DNA from: CAYJAD01 sp964371225
Lineage (GTDB): Bacteria; Desulfobacterota; Desulfovibrionia; Desulfovibrionales; Desulfovibrionaceae
Direction of reading: 5' to 3'
Assembly (NCBI GenBank): GCA_964371225.1
Contig: CAYJNA010000132.1
Location: forward strand, 1-5,921
Length of the DNA stretch: 5,921 nt
Position numbers and translations under genes: made by a program. The notes beneath the pieces were generated by a model that saw only the letters and a program-made list of their open reading frames with translations, ran no database searches and was not told where the DNA came from. Below are positions 1 through 5,921 of the stretch, in pieces. Position 1 is the stretch's first letter. Every line of letters begins with the position of its first letter.

Positions 1-79
1 CGGCAAAATTTATTAAGCTTTTTAAGCTATAAATTCTATTTTTACTGATAGTTAAGTAATTTTTCAGTGTCGACTACTT

Positions 80-113
80 AAACGCTGTTCATGTACATGG
101 ACAGCGTTTTTTT
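80..113 (+). terminator. Rho-independent terminator of the upstream transcript
   Basis: Positions 82-107 form a gapless dyad: the left arm starts ACGCTGTTCATG and the right arm is CATGGACAGCGT. All bases pair, with a single G-U wobble (T89 against G100), and positions 80-81 can also pair with 108-109. A run of seven T (107-113) follows on the + strand, which is the classic intrinsic terminator layout. The left side has only three A, so it should work mainly in the + direction. It must end a transcript entering from the left of the window; the gene itself is not visible. One reading frame reaches a TGA at 46-48, about 30 bases before the stem, but 15 codons are too few to call a gene. Confidence 0.87.
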
Positions 114-133
114 ATACTCAAATTCTTACTGTT

Positions 134-186
134 CCTAGCCCACCCCTCGCTCACGGCTAGCCTTTTGGCTACAAATTTGCTACTAG
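134..186. promoter_or_regulatory. CTAG-rich dyad cluster upstream of ilvD
   Basis: Three CTAG tetramers occur at 135-138, 157-160 and 183-186, each followed by GCC directly or after one base. CTAGCC (135-140) can pair with GGCTAG (155-160). Alternatively TAGCC (158-162) can pair with GGCTA (167-171) around a TTTT loop. The two hairpins share bases 158-160 and exclude each other. GGCTAGCC (155-162) and CAAATTTG (172-179) are perfect 8-bp palindromes, and GCTAC recurs at 168 and 179, 11 bp apart. The cluster could be operator sites or a folding leader controlling ilvD. No leader peptide rich in Leu, Ile or Val codons is visible, so classical attenuation is not supported. The function is inferred only. 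Confidence 0.35.
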
Positions 187-206
187 AGCCACTGCAAGGA
201 TAGTAT
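177..206 (+). promoter_or_regulatory. Candidate sigma70-type promoter of ilvD
   Basis: TTGCTA (177-182, 4 of 6 matches to TTGACA) is followed after 18 bp by TAGTAT (201-206, 4 of 6 matches to TATAAT). An overlapping TATAAG at 204-209 fits the -10 consensus better but would need a 21-bp spacer. Start of transcription would fall near 213, leaving a leader of about 40 bases before ilvD. Because a terminator closes the upstream transcript at 113, some promoter is expected between 114 and 252; this is the best pair I see, but it is weak. Confidence 0.3.
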
Positions 207-252
207 AAGGATTTATGCCTTTATCATACCATACATAAGCAAAGGAAATATT

Positions 253-1925
253 ATGCGTAGTAAAAAAATGACTGCCGGCCTTGAAAAAGCCCCGCACCGC
301 TCCCTTTTATATGCTCTTGGCCTCACCCGCGAAGAAATGGATCGCCCTTTAGTGGGCATAGTCAACGGTGCCAATGAAATTGTCCCCGGACATATTCACC
401 TGCACCGTATTGCTGAGGCCGTAAAGTCTGGTGTACGCCTTGCCGGTGGTACTCCCATGGAATTTCCTGCCATTGCCGTGTGCGATGGCTTAGCCATGAA
501 TCATAAAGGTATGCATTTTTCCTTACCTTCCCGTGAAATCATTGCAGACTCCATTGAAATTATGGCTTGTGCGCATCCCTTTGACGCCTTGGTCTTCATT
601 CCCAACTGCGACAAAAGCGTTCCCGGCATGCTCATGGCCATGCTACGCTTAAACATTCCTTCCATTCTCATTAGTGGTGGCCCCATGTTGGCCGGTTTAA
701 AGTCACCCCACTTGGGCAAGGATAGCAAGACCGACCTCATCACCGTTTTTGAAGGTGTAGGACGCGTAAAAAGCGGTCATATGACAGAAGAGCAATTGGA
801 AGAGTTAGCCGAAGGCGCTTGCCCCGGTTGTGGCTCCTGTGCGGGCATGTTTACAGCTAATTCCATGAACTGTCTTTCTGAAACCATTGGCCTTGCCCTC
901 CCCGGTAATGGCACCACCCCTGCTGTTATGGCTTCACGCATACGCCTTGCCAAAAAAGCAGGTATGAAGGTTATGGAATTGTTAGAAAAGAACATTCGTC
1001 CATCAGACATTGTCACCCAAGAAGCCGTTAGCAATGCTGTGGCTGTGGACATGGCATTGGGCTGTTCTACCAATACAGTTTTACACTTACCCGCTGTATT
1101 TCGCGAAGCCGGATTGGATTTATCCTTAGATATTTTCGACGCAGTGAGCCGCAAAACACCTAATCTTTGCAAGCTTTCCCCAGCCGGTGCGCACCATATT
1201 GAAGAATTACATTTGGCCGGCGGCATTCCTGCTGTCATGGCAGAACTACGCAAAGTCGGCCTTATTAATGATAATGCCCTCACCGTTACCGGTAAAACCG
1301 TGGGCGAAAACCTTGCCGAACTTGGTGCAGGTATCAAAAACAGTGAAGTTATTCGCACAGTGGAAACAGCCTATTCCCAGCAGGGAGGCATTGCCATATT
1401 AAAAGGTTCCTTAGCTCCACAAGGCGCCGTGGTAAAACAATCTGCCGTGGCAGAAGAAATGCACTGTCGTGACGTACGCGCTCGCGTGTTCACTTCTGAA
1501 GAAGATGCCATGCAAGCCATTTTAGCCGGCAAAATCCAAAAGGGTGACGGCGTGGTCATCACCTACGAAGGCCCGCGCGGTGGCCCCGGCATGCGCGAAA
1601 TGCTTTCCCCCACAGCGGCCATCACCGGTATGGGACTTGGTAAAGATGTGGCTCTTCTCACCGACGGACGCTTTTCCGGCGGCACCAATGGAGCGGCCAT
1701 TGGACATATTTCCCCCGAAGCTGCCGACGGCGGTACCATTGGCTTGGTACGTGAGGGAGATATGATTCGCATTGATATTCCCAATCGCGTACTTGACCTT
1801 ATGGTCAGTGAAGAAGAGCTTGAAGAAAGACGTAAAAACCATGTGCCTGTGGTAAAAGAAGTCACCTCACCTTTCTTAAAGCGCTATGCCCGCTTGGTGA
1901 GCTCTGCCGCCACTGGTGCTGTATA
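253..1925 (+). CDS. ilvD: Dihydroxy-acid dehydratase (3' end lost in assembly gap)
   Basis: IlvD (EC 4.2.1.9) is a cytoplasmic iron-sulfur enzyme. It dehydrates 2,3-dihydroxy-isovalerate and 2,3-dihydroxy-3-methylvalerate to the keto acids that become valine, leucine and isoleucine. The 557 readable codons show the family signatures: NCDKSVPG (residues 118-125, C119), CGSCAGMFTANSM (193-205) and the catalytic-loop motif LLTDGRFSGGT (468-478), whose S475 corresponds to the serine proposed as catalytic base. Residues 44-47 read VPGH, without the extra cysteine of the plant/mycobacterial [2Fe-2S] class, so an E. coli-like cluster is my inference. The ATG at 253 has AAGGA (242-246) six bases upstream. 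Family length is about 550-560, so the protein is nearly complete. The last readable bases are TA followed by N (1924-1926), which can only be Tyr or a stop. Reading on through the N run to a TAA at 2062 is an artefact. No other ilv gene is in view. Confidence 0.97.
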
Positions 1926-2025
1926 NNNNNNNNNNNNNNNNNNNNNNNNNNNNNNNNNNNNNNNNNNNNNNNNNNNNNNNNNNNNNNNNNNNNNNNNNNN
2001 NNNNNNNNNNNNNNNNNNNNNNNNN
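1926..2025. other. Assembly gap of exactly 100 N
   Basis: One hundred consecutive N, the conventional scaffold placeholder when the true distance is unknown. It removes the ilvD stop codon and any ilvD terminator. The flanks were assembled separately, so the real spacing between ilvD and the fliD region may be far from 100 bases, and an extra gene could be missing here. Anything translated across this run is not real. Confidence 0.99.
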
Positions 2026-2061
2026 CAAGGGGAAATTTTTGTAGGTAAAAATTTCCCCTTG
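2026..2061. repeat. Perfect 15-bp inverted repeat abutting the gap
   Basis: CAAGGGGAAATTTTT (2026-2040) and its exact reverse complement (2047-2061) flank a 6-base loop, GTAGGT. The left arm begins at the first base after the N run, so the dyad may continue into the gap. No T-tract follows on the + strand (the next bases are TAACAAT), so it is not a textbook terminator in that direction; the - strand continuation is hidden by the gap. It could be the hairpin after ilvD, a dispersed palindromic repeat that broke the assembly, or a fold-back artefact at a contig end. The sequence fact is certain; the meaning is open. Confidence 0.93.
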
Positions 2062-2097
2062 TAACAATATTTCCTCCTCCGCGCCAAAGCTGCCCTC

Positions 2098-2124
2098 TTA
2101 AGAAAAACTCCATATAGCCGATAA
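2098..2124 (+). promoter_or_regulatory. Sigma28 (FliA) promoter upstream of fliD
   Basis: GCCGATAA at 2117-2124 matches the sigma28 -10 consensus in all eight positions. It lies exactly 11 bp after TTAAGAAA (2098-2105), which keeps the T-x-A-A-G core of the -35 consensus TAAAGTTT. Sigma28 drives late flagellar genes after the hook is finished and the anti-sigma factor FlgM is exported. Transcription should start near 2131, about 110 bases before fliD, and would run through the sigma54 site downstream. The same architecture recurs before fliS, which strengthens both calls. Confidence 0.75.
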
Positions 2125-2163
2125 AACACATGAACACCCCTTGCCCTATGGATAGAGAAAGTC

Positions 2164-2179
2164 TAGCACACTTTTTGCA
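2164..2179 (+). promoter_or_regulatory. Sigma54 (RpoN) -24/-12 promoter of fliD
   Basis: TAGCAC (2164-2169), five spacer bases, then TTGCA (2175-2179) matches the sigma54 consensus TGGCAC-N5-TTGCA at 10 of 11 fixed bases. The invariant GC of the -12 box lies at 2177-2178, with correct 12-bp periodicity to the -24 box. The only mismatch is A for the first G of the -24 GG pair. Start of transcription is expected near 2190, about 53 bases before the fliD ATG. Sigma54 needs an activator ATPase of the FlrC/FleQ type; I see no clear activator site in the short upstream stretch, and the gap limits that view. Confidence 0.75.
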
Positions 2180-2242
2180 AGCTTGTAGCTGTAGACCTTT
2201 ATCCTAAAAATAACGGCAAGAATTTCCCATGAGAGGTTTGTT

Positions 2243-5200
2243 ATGTCCAATACCATTTCAGGTGGCATATCTTTTTCCGGCATTGGTAGCGGTACCGATT
2301 TTAACGCCATGCTTGAGCAACTTAAAGAAGTAGAGTCTTTTCGACTGTACTCTTTACAGGACTCGCGTGACGATGCTTCTGAAACCTATGAAGCTTTTCA
2401 GGATTTACTCAAAACCGTTACAGAAGCACAAGACTCCCTCTCTTTGCTTAACAGCTATGAAGAGTTTTTAACCAAGATTGCTTCCAGCAGTAATGAGGCC
2501 ACATTAGGCGTAAAAGCTGATGCGCATGCAGTGGACGGCACCCATAAAATTGAAGTGACCCAATTGGCCAGTAATGCCATCTGGGCCAATAAAAACACCT
2601 ATGCCGACAAAACCACTGTCATCAACTCCACCGGAGCTGCGCAAGACTTCTCTTATACATATGAAGGTGAAACACGCACTCTTTCCGTCCCTGCCGGCAC
2701 AACCTTAGAAGGTTTTGCCAATATGATTAATCAGGACAAAGCCAACCCCGGTGTAAACGTGAGCATTTTAAAAGTGGCCAATGGCTATACTTTTCAAATG
2801 TCCGGAGATGCTTCTGGTGAGTCCGCTTCCTTAGAAATTCATCCTTCCGGCCTCATGGGGCTGAGCGGTGCTGGTGGCACATGGGAATCTTCAGGCGCTG
2901 TAGACCTAACTGCCCCCTTAAATGGTGCCCAAAGTACAGATAAATATACCTACACATTAAATATGCGTTCAGGTGGCACAATTACAGTGCCTCCCGCCAG
3001 CCCTCCTGACACCTATATTACTGGGGATATGACGAACCAAGAACTTGTTGCTGCCATTAATGCCGCGGCGGGTTCTGATATTGCGCGCATTGGCTCTGAT
3101 GGTGTCATGAGCATTGACGGCCTAGATTCCATGAGTGTACAAACCATCAAAGCTGACGGAACCACCACCACACAGGATACCGACGTGGTGCAAGAAACCA
3201 CCTTAAGTCTTGCCGGCGGCATCTCTGAGCTTACCTACACTGGCCCCAAAACGTATACCTTTGGTACAGATCCGGCGGGTGGCGTTACCATCTCCATGGA
3301 TAGCAACCATACCCAAAAAGATATTTTGGATGCTCTCAAGGCTGAAGGCTATAATTACACAGCTAAAATGAACGCTGGCAGAACAGAAGTGACCATCAGC
3401 GGCATTACCGATGCTAGTGATTTAGTTGCCACTGATGCCAATAACTATACGCCGCAAGGGGTTATTTCCAGCTTTACCATGCCCTCTGGATCCTTAACCA
3501 GTGCCACCCTTTCGCCCATGACGTATACTTTTGAAAATGCCGATGGTCATCTCATCTCCGTTGACATGACAGGCACACATGCCCCTGAAGATGTTCTTAA
3601 CGAGCTTCAAAACCAAGGTTATGCTTGGAATCAGGCCATCACCGCCGATGGGAAAACGGAAATTGCCGTCCAAGGCATCAAAGATTTAAGCATTTTTGGC
3701 ACAAGAATCCCCGATGCAGACCCTAATGTTTCCTACGCCACCATAAATCTTTCTGACAGTAATGGTGCCGCAGCTCTACCGCCACAGACGTATACCTTTA
3801 CCAAGAGTGATGGTACTACCATAAACATAGACATGACGGCAGACCATACACAAGACGATATTCTTGCGGCTCTTCGTGTAGATGGCTATGAGTCCATAGT
3901 AACAGAACAAGCCAGTGGAAGATATTCCATTGCCATTGCTGGACTTTCCGATATTTCCGCACTCTATGCCACCGATGCCAACCGTGGCACGCCTGCCACG
4001 AGTAGCACAGCCTATGCTGAGTATACAGAAGAAGGCGTTGACCCCAATGCCACCTTGCAAAGCAATCTTGTGCCGCTCAATATGACTTTAACCTTCACCA
4101 AGGAAAATGGCGATGTGGTGGAATATCACGCCACCAATGACCAAACCATGCAAGACATTTTAAATGACTTAAATGGTCCTCCTTATAATATTACCTCACG
4201 CTATGACAGCGCCACACAAAAGCTGTCCTTTGAAGGTATCACTTCTGTAGCCGGTATCCCCGGAAGTGTACCCATCAGCGGTAGCCTTACAGGCTCTGAT
4301 GCGTGGCAAGTACAAGCTGCACAAGATGCTCGTTTTAAGGTAGACAATTGGCCACAAGAGCTTACCTCCAGCAGCAATGAAGTTACTGGTGTTTTAGAAG
4401 GCATTACCCTTTCTTTACGTGATGTGGGCACGGCGCAAATAACCGTAGCTGCCGATACAGACTCTGTTAAAGCCAATATTCAAACCGTATTGGATGCTTT
4501 TAACTCTGTGCTTAAAAAAATTCAGGATTTAACAGCTATCACTGAAGATGTGGCAGATTCGTATGATGATACAGGACAAAGTCTTTCCAACACACAAGGC
4601 TCTGCCCTTACAGGCAATTATAGTACGCTCCTCTTTGCTAGCCGTTTTAAGGCTGCCATTTCATCCAACCCTCCGGGATTTCAGCCCATGCAGGCCGATG
4701 ATATTTTCTCAGGAGATCTCATCTCTGGCTTAGCGCAATTGGGCATAAAAGTTTCTACCGATGAAGATGACCCTAACTTTGGCCTTTTTGCCATTGCTCC
4801 TAGCGGTACTACTGATGCCATGCAAGCCCTAGATCAAGCCACCTTTGATAAGGCCATTGCAGAAAATTTAGAAGAAGTTATTTCTTTCTTCGCCAGTGAC
4901 AGTGTAGGGCGTTCTTCTTCGCCTAATTTCCGTTACTCCAACCATATTGATGGCATAACTAGCCCTGGAACATATAATGTTTCTTACTCGGTTAATGCCA
5001 GCGGCGTGGCTACTGATGTATTTATTAATGGGGCCCGCGCTGCGGCCAGTGAAACTGACCCTAATACCTTTACCGTGGGTAGCGAAGGCGGTGATGCCAG
5101 CGGTATGTCCATTACCATTGACAACTTGGCAGCGGGTTCTTACACAGGTTCCGTATCCGTGCAGCAGGGTAAAGTGGGACAAATGGAAGATTTCCTCGCG

Positions 5201-5452
5201 GCCGAACTTGTCTACGTAGAGCCAAAGCTCAGTGACCCTGCCCTTGGTAATGAAAACGGCGGTTTAAAAATTGCTGAACAAAGCTTTGCCGACCTCATAA
5301 CAGGCTTAGATAATAAAATCAGCGAAGAATCTGATCGCCTTGACCGTTGGTATGAAACAGAAAGATTAAAGTTTGCTCGTCTTGACACACTTTTGGGCAC
5401 CTATAATGGGCAAATGGAAATGCTTACCCAACAATTAGCACAGCTGGCTTAA
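2243..5452 (+). CDS. fliD: Flagellar hook-associated protein 2 (filament cap FliD), repeat-expanded
   Basis: FliD is exported through the flagellar type III system and forms the cap at the filament tip, where it folds arriving flagellin. Residues 1-110 are the FliD N-domain: the start with SGIGSGTDF (12-20) is typical, a helical region follows, then KIEVTQLA (102-109). The C-domain runs from about 687 (AQDARFKV at 693-700, then SSNEVTGVLEGITLSL at 710-725) to a helical end rich in Gln and Leu. Residues about 904-976 are a beta-rich insert seen in many FliD proteins. Between the domains, about 137-690 is built of six diverged repeats with a flagellin IN-motif look, which explains a length of 1069 residues against roughly 400-700 for most homologs. 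I see no cysteine in the protein, as is common for axial proteins. GAGG at 2233-2236, six bases before the ATG, supports the start. fliS follows after 65 bp without a terminator. Confidence 0.97.
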   Translation: MSNTISGGISFSGIGSGTDFNAMLEQLKEVESFRLYSLQDSRDDASETYEAFQDLLKTVTEAQDSLSLLNSYEEFLTKIASSSNEATLGVKADAHAVDGTHKIEVTQLASNAIWANKNTYADKTTVINSTGAAQDFSYTYEGETRTLSVPAGTTLEGFANMINQDKANPGVNVSILKVANGYTFQMSGDASGESASLEIHPSGLMGLSGAGGTWESSGAVDLTAPLNGAQSTDKYTYTLNMRSGGTITVPPASPPDTYITGDMTNQELVAAINAAAGSDIARIGSDGVMSIDGLDSMSVQTIKADGTTTTQDTDVVQETTLSLAGGISELTYTGPKTYTFGTDPAGGVTISMDSNHTQKDILDALKAEGYNYTAKMNAGRTEVTISGITDASDLVATDANNYTPQGVISSFTMPSGSLTSATLSPMTYTFENADGHLISVDMTGTHAPEDVLNELQNQGYAWNQAITADGKTEIAVQGIKDLSIFGTRIPDADPNVSYATINLSDSNGAAALPPQTYTFTKSDGTTINIDMTADHTQDDILAALRVDGYESIVTEQASGRYSIAIAGLSDISALYATDANRGTPATSSTAYAEYTEEGVDPNATLQSNLVPLNMTLTFTKENGDVVEYHATNDQTMQDILNDLNGPPYNITSRYDSATQKLSFEGITSVAGIPGSVPISGSLTGSDAWQVQAAQDARFKVDNWPQELTSSSNEVTGVLEGITLSLRDVGTAQITVAADTDSVKANIQTVLDAFNSVLKKIQDLTAITEDVADSYDDTGQSLSNTQGSALTGNYSTLLFASRFKAAISSNPPGFQPMQADDIFSGDLISGLAQLGIKVSTDEDDPNFGLFAIAPSGTTDAMQALDQATFDKAIAENLEEVISFFASDSVGRSSSPNFRYSNHIDGITSPGTYNVSYSVNASGVATDVFINGARAAASETDPNTFTVGSEGGDASGMSITIDNLAAGSYTGSVSVQQGKVGQMEDFLAAELVYVEPKLSDPALGNENGGLKIAEQSFADLITGLDNKISEESDRLDRWYETERLKFARLDTLLGTYNGQMEMLTQQLAQLA
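2651..4312 (+). repeat. Six tandem ~90-100-residue repeats inside FliD
   Basis: Units begin at residues 137 (SYTY), 236 (TYTL), 337, 427 and 516 (each TYTF) and 615 (TLTF), with periods of 99, 101, 90, 89 and 99 residues. The best-conserved units, three to five, share TYTF, then a G-rich turn, I-x-(I/M)D, HT-x-x-DIL-x-AL-x-x-x-GY and a late (I/L)-x-D. Units three and five also share ATDAN followed by TP (from residues 396 and 576). At DNA level ACGTATAC opens units three, four and five (3251, 3521, 3788). The pattern of a beta hairpin, a helix with DIL/AINA and a return strand resembles the flagellin hook IN motif (PF07196). Repeats would lie in the surface-exposed D2/D3 part of the cap. Confidence 0.8.
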
Positions 5453-5475
5453 GTTTATTGCGCTCATGCCGATAA
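5449..5475 (+). promoter_or_regulatory. Near-consensus sigma28 promoter of fliS
   Basis: TTAAGTTT (5449-5456), exactly 11 bp, then GCCGATAA (5468-5475) matches the sigma28 consensus TAAAGTTT-N11-GCCGATAA at 15 of 16 bases. The -35 box overlaps the fliD stop codon (TAA, 5450-5452). Transcription should start near 5482, about 36 bases before the fliS ATG. This gives fliS its own late-class promoter besides read-through from fliD, and would allow chaperone supply to follow flagellin production. Confidence 0.82.
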
Positions 5476-5517
5476 GACTTGTTAAGACACCAGATAATAT
5501 AACATGCAGAGGTTAGT

Positions 5518-5921
5518 ATGAACAAGGCAGCACAAGCCTATTTTCAAACCAATGTGAACACCACAGATCAAGGGCAACTTTTAATTTTGCTTTATGACGG
5601 TGCATTGCGTTTTTTACAACAAGCTCGTGAGAAAATGATTGAAAAAGACTATGCCGCCAAGGGAATTCTTATTTCTAAAGTCATTGATATTATTAATGAG
5701 CTCACCAATACTTTAAATTTAGAAAAAGGCGGCACCTTAGCCGAAAATTTAAATAATTTATATTTCCTTTGTATTACACGTCTTTTACAAGCAAATTTGA
5801 AAATGGATGTGGAACAATTAGACAATGTGGTCAGCATTTTATCTGGCTTACGCTCTGCCTATGCGGAAATTATTGAAACCCCTGAAGCCAGAAAAGCCTC
5901 GGCGCAAATTGCCGCCAAGCT
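5518..5921 (+). CDS. fliS: Flagellar export chaperone FliS (3' end beyond window)
   Basis: FliS is a small cytoplasmic helical-bundle chaperone. It binds the disordered C-terminus of flagellin, prevents premature polymerisation and hands flagellin to FlhA at the export gate. The 134 readable codons start MNKAAQAYFQTNVNTTDQG and continue with LLILLYDGAL (residues 21-30), the hallmark of the family. NTLNLEKGGTLAENLNNLY near residues 64-82 and a late LLQAN are also typical. The usual length is about 120-150, so only a short tail is missing. The start is set by AGAGG (5508-5512), five bases before the ATG. Its G+C content (about 37%, with stretches near 30%) is lower than in fliD and ilvD. The gene follows fliD by 65 bp and has its own sigma28 promoter. 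Confidence 0.96.
   Translation, partial: MNKAAQAYFQTNVNTTDQGQLLILLYDGALRFLQQAREKMIEKDYAAKGILISKVIDIINELTNTLNLEKGGTLAENLNNLYFLCITRLLQANLKMDVEQLDNVVSILSGLRSAYAEIIETPEARKASAQIAAK

Noticed and set aside
1..48. C-terminal end of an upstream gene stopping at TGA 46-48
   Set aside because: Only 15 AT-rich codons are available and other frames also stop nearby, so there is not enough to support a gene.
52..78. TTAAGTAA at 52-59 as the -35 box of a third sigma28 promoter
   Set aside because: The correctly spaced position (71-78) reads CGACTACT, which does not match GCCGATAA.
215..238. Seven-codon frame MPLSYHT before ilvD as a possible attenuator peptide
   Set aside because: It holds only one Leu and no Ile or Val, and no terminator/antiterminator pair follows before ilvD, so it does not fit branched-chain attenuation.
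777..1358. 193-codon open frame on the - strand inside ilvD
   Set aside because: It lies opposite a strongly conserved enzyme gene, shows no recognisable motif and no convincing ribosome site; it is a shadow of ilvD codon structure.
2026..2061. Inverted repeat as an ordinary + strand rho-independent terminator of ilvD
   Set aside because: The stem is followed by TAACAAT and not by a T-run, and its lower arm is AT-rich toward the loop; kept only as an inverted repeat of unknown role.
1926..2064. ilvD reading frame continuing through the N run to a TAA at 2062
   Set aside because: It depends on 100 unknown bases and adds palindrome-encoded residues. The family length is already reached at the gap, so the real stop is almost certainly at 1924-1926 or a few codons later.
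1862..2137. - strand open frames spanning the gap
   Set aside because: They cross the N run and the inverted repeat, and overlap the ilvD end; no protein can be inferred.
2130..2207. 25-codon frame (MNTPCPMDRES...) between the sigma28 and sigma54 promoters
   Set aside because: No Shine-Dalgarno sequence precedes it, it overlaps the sigma54 promoter, and it has no recognisable feature.

Overview
This window looks like chromosomal DNA from a motile, Gram-negative, anaerobic deltaproteobacterium, most likely a low-to-mid GC member of the Desulfovibrionales (Desulfovibrionaceae-like). That assignment is recognition from memory of the dihydroxy-acid dehydratase N-terminus and the FliD/FliS style, not a search result. 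Base composition by eye is in the mid-to-upper 40s % G+C in the first two genes and clearly lower, about 37%, in fliS. All three genes lie on the + strand.

Layout: (1) Positions 1-252 hold no convincing gene. There is a strong rho-independent terminator at 80-113, ending an upstream transcript whose gene is outside the window. After it comes a leader rich in CTAG and small dyads (134-186), then a weak sigma70-type promoter candidate. (2) Positions 253-1925 are ilvD, dihydroxy-acid dehydratase of branched-chain amino acid synthesis, complete except for its last codon or codons. (3) Positions 1926-2025 are a run of exactly 100 N, the conventional placeholder for an assembly gap of unknown size. 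It hides the ilvD stop. The sequence resumes exactly at a perfect 15-bp inverted repeat (2026-2061). (4) Positions 2062-2242 are a flagellar control region with a sigma28 (FliA) promoter followed by a sigma54 (RpoN) promoter. (5) Positions 2243-5452 are fliD, the flagellar filament cap protein, unusually long at 1069 residues because its middle carries about six diverged tandem repeats. (6) The 65-bp fliD-fliS spacer holds a second sigma28 promoter, close to consensus. (7) Position 5518 to the window end is fliS, the export chaperone of flagellin, almost complete.

How the genes work together: fliD and fliS form one late-flagellar unit. FliD caps the growing filament and folds incoming flagellin; FliS keeps flagellin soluble and delivers it to the export gate. 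The promoters suggest that fliD can be switched on by both sigma54 and sigma28, and that fliS gets an additional sigma28 boost matching flagellin production. ilvD has no functional link to them, and because its junction with the flagellar block is an N-gap, even the adjacency is not proven by sequence.

I found no wholly new system. The most interesting items are the repeat-expanded FliD, the matched pair of sigma28 promoters with an intercalated sigma54 promoter, and the perfect palindrome at the gap edge.
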